A stretch of 35,901 nt of DNA from positions 1 through 35,901 of the forward strand of contig JAPKCQ010000004.1 in NCBI GenBank assembly GCA_026421165.1, written 5' to 3'. Source of the stretch: Lewinella sp. (GTDB taxonomy: Bacteria > Bacteroidota > Bacteroidia > Chitinophagales > Saprospiraceae). A program made the translations under genes and the position numbers. Under the pieces are notes generated by a model. The model was not told the DNA's origin and did not search any database. It worked only from the letters and a program-made list of their open reading frames with translations. Of the stretch, positions 13,930 through 21,568 are shown piece by piece (within the stretch, counting starts at the first letter, position 1; each line of letters opens with the position of its first letter).

Positions 13930-15390
13930 CTACCTTCTTCTCTTCTTTTGTTTCTTGTCCCATTTACGACTGGGCACCAGCGGCATGGGATAGTTAGCTC
14001 CTAACCGTAGCCCGTAACTAGACTGCTCCCGGTCAGAAAGTGTATCGGGCTGGTGAACCATTTCACCGGGCAACTTGCTAAGCTCCGGGCACCAGAGTTT
14101 TACGTATTCCCCATTTTCGTCATACCGTTTTGCTTGGGTAAGGATGTTGAAATACCGGTCTTCCCGTGGATCTGAGCCTACACCGGCTACATAGTTCCAG
14201 TTGCACCAGTTAGAGGTGACGTCGTAATCGATCAGTTGGTATTCAAAGTATTCAGCGCCCATCCGCCAGTCGACGTTCAGGTCTTTTACTAAGTAGCTGG
14301 CTACATTTTGGCGACCGCGGTTGCTCATGAAGCCGGTTTCGGAGAGTTCCCGCATATTTGCGTCGATGAAGGGCGTGCCAGTTTCCCCTTTCGTCCAGCG
14401 TTCGAAGGCTGCTGGTTTGTCCGCCCACCTCGGAGCTTCCCCTTTCGTTCCACCTTTGTGGAAGATGGTGTTGCCGTGTTTCTTACCCATCAGCCGGAAG
14501 AAGTCTCGCCAGAGTAATTCAAAGATTACCCAGTACGTACTGTCGTTCGCGCCGTTTTTATCTTCAAAAGCTTTGACTTCCTTATAAATCTGCTTCGGGC
14601 TAAGACAGCCGTAAGCTAGCCAGGCGCTAAACTTGGTGCTGTAGTCGGATCCGATCAAGCCGTTGCGGGTTTCCTTATAAGTAGCGATGGCCTGAGAATC
14701 GAAAAGGTAGTAGGCCAGTCGGTCCAGCCCTCCAGTTTCTCCTCCCTTCCAGGTGATGGCTGCGCGCTTATCTTGCGGAGGCTCGGGGATGTCGAAATCG
14801 GATAGCTCAGGAAGTTCGCCAGGGGCGATTTCCTCGTCGTTGATAAACGGCACTTTCGCTGGCGTCGGAAGAGGAGGCCGCACGATGGTGAAGCGCTCGG
14901 TTTCTTTGCGGAACTGGCTGAATACGTCCGGCACTTGGGTGATGGGGAAGGGCAGATCGGAGGTATGGTACAGCAGTTTTCCGCGGGAGTAATGCACTTC
15001 GCGGCCGACGGTCCAAAGAGAGGCTTCCACAGCGTTTTGTACCACCAGCTCTTCGGAGGTCCGTTCCCGGTTACAGAACACCCAGTTGGCGTGCGACTGG
15101 GTGGTGAGCTCCACCAGCACGTCTTCCGGCAAGCCGGTACGGATGATGAGGTCCGAACCTTTGGCGCGGAGGCTTTTTCTAAGGTCTGCAACACTTTCAA
15201 GAATAAACTTCGCGCGGTGGCTACCGATCTTTGGTAGGCCGGTGTTGGCTAGGGTGCCACGCCACTCTCTTGGGTCGAAAATATAGACCGGCATTACCTC
15301 GTCGGCATGGTGCAGTGCGTCGGTGAGCGCTTGATTATCGTGGAGGCGAAGGTCCCGGCGGAACCAGAGAATAGCGAGGCGTTTACTCAT
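13930..15390 (-). CDS. DASH-type cryptochrome / photolyase family flavoprotein
   Basis: The 486-residue protein opens with the photolyase-fold start LAILWFRRDLRLHDNQAL (antenna-binding domain) and has the FAD-binding half with STKFSAWLAYGCLSPKQIY, ELLWRDFFRLM, PFIDANMRELSETGFMSNRG and DYDVTSNWCNWNYVAGVG. The run GRQNVASYLVKDL and the ending with DPREDRYFN, QAKRYDENGEY and LWCPEL are diagnostic of the DASH clade. Such proteins bind FAD and usually a folate antenna, and repair cyclobutane dimers, mainly in single-stranded DNA, or act in light sensing. The start is the ATG at 15390; a TTG five codons earlier is less likely. The tail is very basic (KKQKKRRR). It stands downstream of the pdhB terminator and is probably a separate transcription unit. 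Confidence 0.95.
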   Translation of the reverse strand: MSKRLAILWFRRDLRLHDNQALTDALHHADEVMPVYIFDPREWRGTLANTGLPKIGSHRAKFILESVADLRKSLRAKGSDLIIRTGLPEDVLVELTTQSHANWVFCNRERTSEELVVQNAVEASLWTVGREVHYSRGKLLYHTSDLPFPITQVPDVFSQFRKETERFTIVRPPLPTPAKVPFINDEEIAPGELPELSDFDIPEPPQDKRAAITWKGGETGGLDRLAYYLFDSQAIATYKETRNGLIGSDYSTKFSAWLAYGCLSPKQIYKEVKAFEDKNGANDSTYWVIFELLWRDFFRLMGKKHGNTIFHKGGTKGEAPRWADKPAAFERWTKGETGTPFIDANMRELSETGFMSNRGRQNVASYLVKDLNVDWRMGAEYFEYQLIDYDVTSNWCNWNYVAGVGSDPREDRYFNILTQAKRYDENGEYVKLWCPELSKLPGEMVHQPDTLSDREQSSYGLRLGANYPMPLVPSRKWDKKQKKRRR

Positions 15391-15528
15391 ACGAAGGGGC
15401 TGCAATTGATGTACTTGCCTAACGGGTGTAGGCAGTGTTGGTTGCCATAAAAGATGCTTATTGTACCATCCGTGACAATCCGGTTACTGAGTTGCTCCTT
15501 GAATAACTCACTTCGCACCAGCGTTCGC

Positions 15529-15570
15529 AAAAAAAACGCACGCTCCGGAACAAATATCCGAAGCGTGCGC
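15529..15570 (-). terminator. Intrinsic terminator after pdhB
   Basis: On the minus strand CGCACGCTTCGGA pairs with TCCGGAGCGTGCG, with one G-U pair, across a seven-base loop, and eight T residues follow. It lies about 25 bases after the pdhB stop codon and separates pdhB from the cryptochrome gene. Confidence 0.9.
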
Positions 15571-15595
15571 AATTGGTAGCCTAAAAACTAACGGA

Positions 15596-16579
15596 TTACT
15601 TAACGTAAGCTACTTGCTTAACCGCACGGATAACCTTATCCGCATTAGGTAGGTACTCCTCCACGAGGGTAGGAGCGTAACCAAGGTTAGTATCTGCACT
15701 GTTGACACGAATGACTGGCGCATCGAGGTAATCGAAGGCGGACTTCTGAATTTCGTAAGCGATCTCGGAGGAGACACCGGCGAAAGGCCAGGCTTCATCG
15801 ACCACCACGCAGCGGTTGGTCTTCTTCACCGACTCAATGATTGTTCTGCGGTCGAGCGGACGAATGGTACGCAGGTCGATGACCTCCGCGCTAATGCCTT
15901 CTTTTGCGAGTTCCTTAGCGGCTTCCATCGCAACAAGGACCATTTTATTGTAAGCGATCAGAGTAACGTCGGTACCTTCTCTACGAACGGCTGCTTTGCC
16001 AATTGGTACGAGGTACTCGCCCTCAGGCACTTCACCTTCGTAACCATAAAGCATCTCGGATTCCATAACGCAGACCGGGTCATTGTCACGGATGGCACTC
16101 TTGAGAAGGCCTTTGGCGTCGGCAGGGTCGATACAGGAGATCACCTTTAAGCCGGGCGTGTTGGCCATCCAGCTTTCGAACATCTGGCTGTGCTGCTGCG
16201 CCAGCTGACCAGCGGAACCAGACGGGCCACGGAATACGATTGGGCAGTTGAACTGGCCAGCACTCTGGCTCAGGGTCTTAGCGGCGTTGTTCACGATCTG
16301 GTCGAAGGCCAGGATGGCGAAGTTCCAGGTCATAAACTCCACGATGGGGCGTAAGCCGTTCATGGCCGCACCAACGCCGATACCAGCAAAGCCAAGCTCG
16401 GCAATGGGTGTATCGATCACCCGCTTGGGCCCGAACTCGTCCAGCATTCCTTTACTCACTTTGTAAGCACCGTTGTACTGGGCCACTTCTTCTCCTATCA
16501 GGAAGACGTCCTCATCGCGGCGCATTTCTTCAATCATCGCTTCGCGGAGCGCATCGCGCAGGGCAAGTTTTCTAGCCAT
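15596..16579 (-). CDS. pdhB: Pyruvate dehydrogenase E1 component, beta subunit
   Basis: The 327-residue protein is a full-length alpha-ketoacid dehydrogenase E1 beta subunit. It shows LRDALREAMIEEM, FLIGEEVAQYNGAYKV, RVIDTPIAELGFAGIGVGAA, the GPSGSAGQLAQQHSQMFESW stretch, and the C-terminal transketolase-type half with EVIDLRTIRPLDRRTI and VDEAWPFAGVSSEI. With E1 alpha it binds thiamine diphosphate and decarboxylates pyruvate to feed acetyl-CoA formation. No E1 alpha, E2 or E3 gene is adjacent; split pdh genes are usual in Bacteroidota. The assignment to pyruvate rather than branched-chain substrates rests on overall likeness. An intrinsic terminator follows. Confidence 0.95.
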   Translation of the reverse strand: MARKLALRDALREAMIEEMRRDEDVFLIGEEVAQYNGAYKVSKGMLDEFGPKRVIDTPIAELGFAGIGVGAAMNGLRPIVEFMTWNFAILAFDQIVNNAAKTLSQSAGQFNCPIVFRGPSGSAGQLAQQHSQMFESWMANTPGLKVISCIDPADAKGLLKSAIRDNDPVCVMESEMLYGYEGEVPEGEYLVPIGKAAVRREGTDVTLIAYNKMVLVAMEAAKELAKEGISAEVIDLRTIRPLDRRTIIESVKKTNRCVVVDEAWPFAGVSSEIAYEIQKSAFDYLDAPVIRVNSADTNLGYAPTLVEEYLPNADKVIRAVKQVAYVK

Positions 16580-16881
16580 TTTGGGTGTGTTTTTTAGTTA
16601 TTGCGAGGTGGGGGTTATTACGGATGACGGAACGGTCGTTTTAAAACCGTTACCGACGCTTGATAAGCTTGCTGGTGGTTACCAATTGGCCTACCTTTGT
16701 GGCCGCAAAAGTAACCCTTGGGAGACACTTTCGGAAACTAGCCGCATAAAGACACACGAGAATGACTTTTCGGAGCGTTCAATGTCTGACTTTCCAATGA
16801 TTACCTTTTCATATCTTAACGAACGACCGGCCCTGGTGTTCCGTTTTGCCACAAAATATTTTTTCAATCATAAATTTTCTA
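16580..16881. other. Divergent promoter region between pdhB and the small lipoprotein gene
   Basis: About 300 bases with no credible gene. The rightward promoter at 16669-16699 would give a leader of roughly 180 bases before the ATG at 16882; nothing in that leader matches a riboswitch I know. No exact -7 box for pdhB was found on the minus strand. Confidence 0.5.
16669..16699 (+). promoter_or_regulatory. Bacteroidota promoter (TTG, 20-base spacer, TACCTTTG)
   Basis: TTG at 16669-16671 and TACCTTTG at 16692-16699 are 20 bases apart, matching the -33/-7 pattern. The same CTACCTTTGTGG stretch occurs upstream of the first gene of the window. It points toward the small lipoprotein and ytxJ. Confidence 0.65.
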
Positions 16882-17040
16882 ATGAAACGTATTGCCCCCA
16901 ACCCCCGCTTTTTTGTTGCCCTCGTTGCCGTTGTAATGACTTCATTAAGCTCCTGCAACCGCGGTGTAGGCTGCCCAACGAATTTCTCGCTAAACGAATT
17001 CCTGCATGATTGTGTTTCAGTTGCTATATCTATCCTGTAA
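16882..17040 (+). CDS. Very small lipoprotein (52 residues)
   Basis: The frame from the ATG at 16882 encodes a basic start (MKRIAPNPR), a hydrophobic helix (FFVALVAVVMT) and a lipobox SLSSC, with Cys25 as the predicted lipidated residue. The mature peptide is only 28 residues and carries two further cysteines (Cys31 in GCPTNF and Cys44 in HDCVS). I do not recognise a family name, though similar tiny lipoproteins occur in Bacteroidota. It is followed 23 bases later by ytxJ on the same strand and probably shares its transcript. The frame continues open upstream, but that extension lacks a leader-like sequence. Confidence 0.65.
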   Translation: MKRIAPNPRFFVALVAVVMTSLSSCNRGVGCPTNFSLNEFLHDCVSVAISIL

Positions 17041-17063
17041 GCAACTAATCACAATCTATTTTT

Positions 17064-17396
17064 ATGAAATGGCATACCATCAACTCGGTTAATGACATCG
17101 AAGCGATCATTGACCGAAGCCACGTAGTTCCCTGTCTCATCCTTAAACACAGTACCCGCTGCTCCATCAGCAGTATGGCTAAAAGCCGGGTGGAAATGAG
17201 TTGGGATTTCAATGACGACCAGGTAGAGGCTTATTACCTCGACCTGATCGCCTACCGCGACGTGAGCAACTATATATCTAATGAGTTTGGTGTGCCGCAT
17301 CAGTCTCCGCAGGCATTACTGATCGAAAACGGTAAGTGTACTTATGATGCGAGCCACCTTAATATTCGGGTTTCTGACCTTAAGCAAGCGAGTTAG
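17064..17396 (+). CDS. ytxJ: Bacillithiol-system redox-active protein YtxJ
   Basis: The 110-residue protein matches the YtxJ (DUF2847) family: a thioredoxin-like fold with a single active-site cysteine in LILKHSTRCSISSMAKSR (Cys33), followed by YLDLIAYRDVSNYISNEFGV, the HQSPQALLIENG strand with its cis-Pro-type context, and a short tail. YtxJ is thought to act as a monothiol bacilliredoxin in bacillithiol-using bacteria, removing bacillithiol from protein cysteines in the cytoplasm. Bacillithiol is used by many Bacteroidota. It follows the tiny lipoprotein by 23 bases; a hairpin begins five bases after its stop. Confidence 0.92.
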   Translation: MKWHTINSVNDIEAIIDRSHVVPCLILKHSTRCSISSMAKSRVEMSWDFNDDQVEAYYLDLIAYRDVSNYISNEFGVPHQSPQALLIENGKCTYDASHLNIRVSDLKQAS

Positions 17397-17401
17397 AAGC
17401 G

Positions 17402-17447
17402 AGGAAACTAGAAAGCTAGGAGGTTAGCTTCTAGCTTTCTAGTTCCT
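17402..17447. terminator. Hairpin between ytxJ and mnmD
   Basis: AACTAGAAAGCTAG (17406-17419) pairs perfectly with CTAGCTTTCTAGTT (17431-17444). Past one bulged A the stem extends by AGG/CCT. It starts about five bases after the ytxJ stop and ends 15 bases before the mnmD start. No T-run follows, so it may be a partial terminator or an mRNA processing element. Confidence 0.6.
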
Positions 17448-17462
17448 AATTCCCTGAAGTCT

Positions 17463-18143
17463 ATGCAGAACGAACTCGTCCTAACCACCGATGGTAGCCA
17501 TACCCTCCGCAGCCAACAGTTTGGCGTGGAATTCCACAGCGTGCACGGTGCTGTTCAGGAGAGCACGCACGTGTTCATTCATTCGGGGTTAAAACCGATG
17601 CTGGAAAGCGGATCGAAGTGCATTCATATTTTGGAAATGGGTTTAGGAACGGGCCTCAACGCGCTGCTGGTCCGCCAAATCGCGCAGCAACGGCCAGAAG
17701 TGGAATTCATCTACACCACCTACGAGCAGTTTCCCATATCGCCGGTCGTAGTAGCTGCCTTGAATTACCCCGCTCAATTGGGAATGGCGGCTAAAGATTT
17801 TCACGACCTGCACGACTGCGGCTGGGAGGAACGCCTTCAACTAGACGCAAACTTCTCCCTGCATAAACGTCGGGCCGACTACCTCAACGACACCGACCGA
17901 CCATACACTCCGGGAGAAATCGACCTCCTCTTCTATGACGCCTTCGCACCCAGCAGCCAACCCGAATTTTGGGAGCCAGAGGGCCTGGCCGTAAGCTTCG
18001 AGGCACTTCGCTCCGGTGGAAGCCTGGTTACCTACTGCGCTAAAGGCCAGTTCAAACGAAATTTGCGCACCGTTGGCTTCAAAGTCGTTCCTTTACCGGG
18101 CCCTCCTGGAAAGCGGGAGATGACTAAGGGGGTGGTAGTGTAG
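17463..18143 (+). CDS. mnmD: tRNA 5-(methylaminomethyl)-2-thiouridine methyltransferase MnmD (stand-alone)
   Basis: The 226-residue protein corresponds to the methyltransferase half of E. coli MnmC without the oxidase half. It starts LVLTTDGSHTLRSQQFGVEF and FHSVHGAVQESTHVFI, has the SAM-binding ILEMGLGTGLNALL, and the family motif IDLLFYDAFAPSSQPEFW; the end GPPGKREMTKG is also typical. MnmD methylates the aminomethyl group at wobble uridine 34, the last step of mnm5s2U synthesis. Stand-alone MnmD is usual in Bacteroidota and Gram-positives. A large palindrome begins about 15 bases after the stop codon. Confidence 0.94.
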   Translation: MQNELVLTTDGSHTLRSQQFGVEFHSVHGAVQESTHVFIHSGLKPMLESGSKCIHILEMGLGTGLNALLVRQIAQQRPEVEFIYTTYEQFPISPVVVAALNYPAQLGMAAKDFHDLHDCGWEERLQLDANFSLHKRRADYLNDTDRPYTPGEIDLLFYDAFAPSSQPEFWEPEGLAVSFEALRSGGSLVTYCAKGQFKRNLRTVGFKVVPLPGPPGKREMTKGVVV

Positions 18144-18157
18144 TCGCTGCCGCATGT

Positions 18158-18285
18158 CAATCGTAAAGTAAAGGTAGAAGACCTCCCGGTCCGACTTAAT
18201 CTGCCGCAATCTTTTTTAACTACATTGCTCCTTTAGCGTCGGACCGGGAGGTCTTCTACCTATCAAGCTACCTACTTTACGATTG
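18158..18285. repeat. Nested 128-base palindrome between mnmD and ribD
   Basis: An inner perfect 23-bp stem pairs 18173-18195 with 18238-18260, starting GGTAGAAGACC and ending CTTCTACC. An outer perfect 13-bp stem pairs CAATCGTAAAGTA (18158-18170) with TACTTTACGATTG (18273-18285). A further AGTCGC/GCGACT pair (18142-18147 and 18295-18300) may extend it across the mnmD stop. The 42-base loop holds a T-run (18212-18217), but no T-run follows the right arm. It may act as a terminator, an mRNA end protector or a mobile palindrome remnant. Confidence 0.85.
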
Positions 18286-18381
18286 CCTTGGCGTGCGACT
18301 ATGTGACTGCTTGACTTACCTTGCAGACACCTTTAAAAAGACTCAGATTCTTCTGAGGAAAGAAACCATACACTTGCTATA

Positions 18382-19440
18382 ATGTCAGATATCCGCTACT
18401 TAAAACGTTGCGCCGACCTTGCCGAACAGGGAGACGGAAGGGTGAAAGATAACCCTAGAGTAGGGGCAGTCTTGGTGTACGATGGCCGCATAATTGGCGA
18501 AGGCTACCACCAGCAAGCGGGCCATGCCCACGCCGAAGTGAACTGCTTGGCGAGCGTCCGGGAAGCGGATCGGAAGCTGGTTTCTCGCGCTACCTTGTTC
18601 ATCAGTCTGGAGCCCTGCTGCATCACTGGCCGCACCGGAGCGTGTACCGATCTGATTCAAGGGGAGGGAATAAAAACAGTCGTTTTCGCTCAGCGAGATA
18701 CTACTCCTGGAGTTGCTGGAAGGAGCGTGGAAATTCTACGTTCGGAAGGCATTACGGTACGGGAATACCCGGACTTTTTACCGACAATGGTGGCAAACGC
18801 CCACCGCCACATGCTAACCACCAAAGACCGGCCACGCATTGTGCTTAAATATGCGCAGTCTGCCGATGGTTTTCTGCGGCCTGCTGACTACAAACAATCT
18901 TACTGGATCACGAGCGCCATCAGCCGGCGCCTTGTACACCGCTGGCGGGCAAATACCATGGCCGTAGTTGTTGGCGGGCGTACGGTTGTGGACGACAATC
19001 CTTCCCTTGCCACCCGCCTGTTTCCCGGCCCCAGCCCCCGCCCGGTCATCATCGATCCGCGCGACCGGGTGACGGGTAAGGAGCAGCTTTTTGACGGGGT
19101 GGGGGAGCGGGCAATGCTGTTCTCCGGCACCGCCCGTCCAGGCCTCAACGCCGACAGCATTGTTATCGGTAAAGCGCTGAATAAGGCGGCGCTGACGCAG
19201 GTGCTGAGTGCGTTGAAGGAGCAAAGACTGGGCGAGGTCACCGTTGAAGGCGGCGCTTCGTTGCTAACGGCCTTCATTGATGCTGGGCTTTGGGATGAGG
19301 CGCGGGTCTTTACCGGGGCAGTTCGCTTTGGGGAGGGGATGCGTGCACCAAGTTTGCCCGTCTCGGCTGTTCTTGTTGGCGAAGAGCGGATTTTGAACGA
19401 TACCCTGGCCTGGTATAAGAATAACGGCCTTTCCGATTAG
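18382..19440 (+). CDS. ribD: Bifunctional riboflavin biosynthesis protein RibD
   Basis: The 352-residue protein carries both RibD activities. The N-terminal deaminase (about 1-145) has the zinc site HAE (50-52), then EPCC (77-80) and a third ligand Cys88 in GRTGACTDLI. The C-terminal reductase (about 150-350) begins RPRIVLKYAQSADGFL and includes TMAVVVGGRTVVDDNPSL, RPVIIDPRDR and VTVEGGASLLTAFI. It converts diaminohydroxyphosphoribosylaminopyrimidine to the ribitylamino-uracil phosphate of the riboflavin pathway in the cytoplasm. No other rib gene is nearby. The stop codon overlaps, in antiparallel fashion, the stop of the convergent ABC ATPase gene. Confidence 0.95.
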   Translation: MSDIRYLKRCADLAEQGDGRVKDNPRVGAVLVYDGRIIGEGYHQQAGHAHAEVNCLASVREADRKLVSRATLFISLEPCCITGRTGACTDLIQGEGIKTVVFAQRDTTPGVAGRSVEILRSEGITVREYPDFLPTMVANAHRHMLTTKDRPRIVLKYAQSADGFLRPADYKQSYWITSAISRRLVHRWRANTMAVVVGGRTVVDDNPSLATRLFPGPSPRPVIIDPRDRVTGKEQLFDGVGERAMLFSGTARPGLNADSIVIGKALNKAALTQVLSALKEQRLGEVTVEGGASLLTAFIDAGLWDEARVFTGAVRFGEGMRAPSLPVSAVLVGEERILNDTLAWYKNNGLSD

Positions 19441-20084
19441 CGGAGGTAGCCGTAGCGTACAAGGTCCTCCCGGCCATCGATAAGTCTTGAGGCGCCATTC
19501 TGAATGAGGTAAAGCGTATCCGCCAAATCAAGCACGTGCTCATACTGATGGTCCGTTACCAAAATTCCCTTTACCGCCGAGCGCCTCCGGATAACCTCAC
19601 TGACGTACCCGATGTGCAAAGGCATGATGTGGGAAAAGGGCTCGTCGAGCAACGTAAAGTGGGTGTCCGCAGCGAGCAACAAGAGCACTTCGAACAAGCG
19701 CTTAGTTCCACCAGAAAGTATACCGAAACGCGGGTTCTCTTCGGGGAATAAGTGGCCGTGACGCTCCATAAATGTGCCGGAATCAACTCCGTACAACGAT
19801 AGTATCTTGCTTAGCTGCAGACCATCCGGATGGCAGGTGTGCTGGGGGAGGTAGTTGATTAAACCAGGGACGGCATAGAGGTCTTTGGTGTAAACTCCAT
19901 CTACACCGATGTAAAGGTTCTCGGGCCGCAGTTGCCCGGTCAGAATCTTGAGCAAGCAACTTTTGCCCGTACCGTTGCGGCCGAGCATACCGGTGACTTG
20001 GCCCTTCTTCATCCGGAGATAAGCGCCCCGGAGTACTTCATTGGTGCCAAAGGAAAGGTAGACGCTGTCGAGTAAAATTTCCAT
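19437..20084 (-). CDS. ABC ATPase partner of a small membrane protein
   Basis: The 215-residue protein is a single nucleotide-binding domain: Walker A GRNGTGKS (35-42), a Q-loop region INYLPQH, the signature LSGGTKR, Walker B FTLLDEPF and the H-loop TDHQYEHV. The signature ends in TKR rather than the usual QRQ/QQR type. It has no membrane segment. Its ATG overlaps the stop of the upstream 95-residue membrane protein by one base (TAATG), so the two are translationally coupled and probably form a complex. No classical permease is encoded nearby. Function unknown; a minimal exporter or membrane-remodelling pair is only one possibility. It is convergent with ribD, sharing the four bases 19437-19440. 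Confidence 0.9.
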   Translation of the reverse strand: MEILLDSVYLSFGTNEVLRGAYLRMKKGQVTGMLGRNGTGKSCLLKILTGQLRPENLYIGVDGVYTKDLYAVPGLINYLPQHTCHPDGLQLSKILSLYGVDSGTFMERHGHLFPEENPRFGILSGGTKRLFEVLLLLAADTHFTLLDEPFSHIMPLHIGYVSEVIRRRSAVKGILVTDHQYEHVLDLADTLYLIQNGASRLIDGREDLVRYGYLR

Positions 20085-20371
20085 TAGGACATGGTGAAGA
20101 TTAGTCCGCTAATACCAATTGCCCAGATCACCAGGTCTACGGCTCCGGTGACAAGGAGAAGCTGTCGTTCTCCGTACCCAACGTTCTGGTAGAAGAAGAT
20201 ATCGAAGCGGTGGCGCTTGCGCATTACGGCCAAACCGAGGAGCATCGTCATCACCTTCAAAAAGAAGGCGCCACTGATGGCCGCTGGCCCTTTGGCGTAG
20301 ACGAGCCACCAACAGACAAGCGTAAAGGGAATAGCGAGAGGAAGGTAGGGCTTTGCGTAGCGGAGGTACAT
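20084..20371 (-). CDS. Small three-helix membrane protein coupled to the ABC ATPase
   Basis: The 95-residue protein has about three hydrophobic segments (YLPLAIPFTLVCWWLV; ISGAFFLKVMTMLLGLAVM; LLLVTGAVDLVIWAIGISGL). Between the second and third lies a charged cytosolic-looking stretch, RKRHRFDIFFYQNVGYGERQ, which could be the contact site for the ATPase, much as coupling helices serve ABC permeases. That is an inference from position. I prefer the ATG at 20371; a GTG six codons earlier would lie almost at the expected transcript start. A TATCTTTA promoter box lies 20 bases upstream. Confidence 0.75.
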   Translation of the reverse strand: MYLRYAKPYLPLAIPFTLVCWWLVYAKGPAAISGAFFLKVMTMLLGLAVMRKRHRFDIFFYQNVGYGERQLLLVTGAVDLVIWAIGISGLIFTMS

Positions 20372-20391
20372 GAATGGTGTGGGGTGCACGC

Positions 20392-20399
20392 TAAAGATA
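20392..20399 (-). promoter_or_regulatory. Candidate -7 box (TATCTTTA) for the ABC pair
   Basis: The minus strand reads TATCTTTA, one base off TAnnTTTG, 20 bases before the ATG at 20371. It suggests the two-gene unit is transcribed separately from the lipoprotein gene upstream. Confidence 0.4.
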
Positions 20400-20443
20400 C
20401 GGAACGGAGGAAAAACGTTGTTGGGCTAATGACCTTATGATCC

Positions 20444-21568
20444 TTACTCAGCTCGGCTATCCCGGAACTCATTGTAGTCTCGTGTAAACAGACCTGACAG
20501 GGTGCCGATGTAAATAGTACCGTTATGCTCCTTCACGTCGGTAACGGTGTAAGTACTTAAATTCGCTAGGTCCAGGGCTTCAAAGCTAATACGGTCAGCA
20601 CTCATTTCGGTTACGTGGTACATCAGTCCGTTGTTAGCACTTGAGACAAAGAGATCACTGCCGACGGGGAAGAATTTAAAACTTTGATTATTAGGATTGG
20701 GTATGGAGTACGCTTGGGTCCAGTTTTCTCCTCGTGCGTCTCCTCGTAAAATGGTTAGTATTCCAAAATCTTGATAGTGAGTAGCATAGAGATTGCTGTC
20801 GAAGTTAAAGACTTGGTCGGTCCAGGTGCTTAGTACTTCGCTAATCTCTCCTTCATTACTGATTCGCTCGACGATAAAACCAGAGGAAGCACTTTGCCTG
20901 GAAAAGAGAAACCCACTTTCAACGGGGATCATATTTATGCCGTTGAATGGATAAAACGCTTCTTCCTCTGGATGGCATACAACGGTCTGTGTATCAACGG
21001 TTGGTGTCAGGACGCCGAAGGCTGGTAACTGACCATTAAATGTGGCCTGGCCAACGGCAAATTTTAGGTGCGGGTCGGAGGCCAGGATAAAAGGAACGAG
21101 GTACTTACCGCCGTTGCCGATACAGGCTACGGAACTCCAGTAATAGGTTCTTTCTGCGGGAATGATCACTTCGCTTTCATCGGACCAAAGGCTGAGGTAG
21201 GTCTGTTCCATGTTACTGAACTCATCAAATCCGGAGCCTAGGAGTTCGATTCGGTTACCAAGCCTTCTTAACCGGTAATTATCCGATATGGCTTCTACGA
21301 AAGTTTCTTCGGTGCGCGATACCCTTCTGATCGTCTGACCATCCGCTTCGATAAGGAGATGCTCTCCCTCCCCCTGAACAACCAGTCGGTCATCAACCCG
21401 ATGCATGTTGAAGACCCTTCGATAGGGATCTACGGAGGAAGGATGCTCGGTAAAAGATGACGTCTCATCAACTTCTGTTGCTACTAAAAGTTCCTCATCG
21501 TCGCAACCGGTGATGAGAAAAAGACAGAGTAAAAAAATCTGGAAAGAAAGTATTTGTGGGAACTGCAT
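20444..21568 (-). CDS. Lipoprotein with repeated beta-rich (propeller-like) segments
   Basis: The 374-residue product has a signal peptide with the lipobox LITGC (Cys22) followed by Asp-Asp-Glu-Glu. Acidic residues just after the lipidated Cys resemble the Bacteroidota lipoprotein export signal for surface display. The rest is a series of beta-strand-like segments with recurrent patterns (DRLVVQGEGEHLLIEADG; NRIELLGSGFDEF; NGTIYIGTLSGLFTRDY) suggesting a beta-propeller. I do not recognise a specific family and assign no function. The gene is upstream of the ABC pair on the same strand, 72 bases away, with a separate promoter candidate between them. Confidence 0.85.
   Translation of the reverse strand: MQFPQILSFQIFLLCLFLITGCDDEELLVATEVDETSSFTEHPSSVDPYRRVFNMHRVDDRLVVQGEGEHLLIEADGQTIRRVSRTEETFVEAISDNYRLRRLGNRIELLGSGFDEFSNMEQTYLSLWSDESEVIIPAERTYYWSSVACIGNGGKYLVPFILASDPHLKFAVGQATFNGQLPAFGVLTPTVDTQTVVCHPEEEAFYPFNGINMIPVESGFLFSRQSASSGFIVERISNEGEISEVLSTWTDQVFNFDSNLYATHYQDFGILTILRGDARGENWTQAYSIPNPNNQSFKFFPVGSDLFVSSANNGLMYHVTEMSADRISFEALDLANLSTYTVTDVKEHNGTIYIGTLSGLFTRDYNEFRDSRAE

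Noticed and set aside
14655-15200. 181-codon alternative frame inside the cryptochrome gene
   Set aside because: Lies wholly within a well-identified gene, with Ser/Pro/Arg-rich content typical of a shadow frame.
15387-15572. 61-codon minus-strand frame upstream of the cryptochrome gene
   Set aside because: Runs through the pdhB terminator and overlaps the cryptochrome start; no supporting features.
15596-16579. Solitary pdhB as a sign of gene loss
   Set aside because: Separate locations for E1 alpha and E1 beta genes are common in Bacteroidota, so this is ordinary.
16473-17009. 178-codon plus-strand frame overlapping the pdhB start and the small lipoprotein
   Set aside because: Antisense to the pdhB 5' end and out of frame with the lipoprotein; no credible domain.
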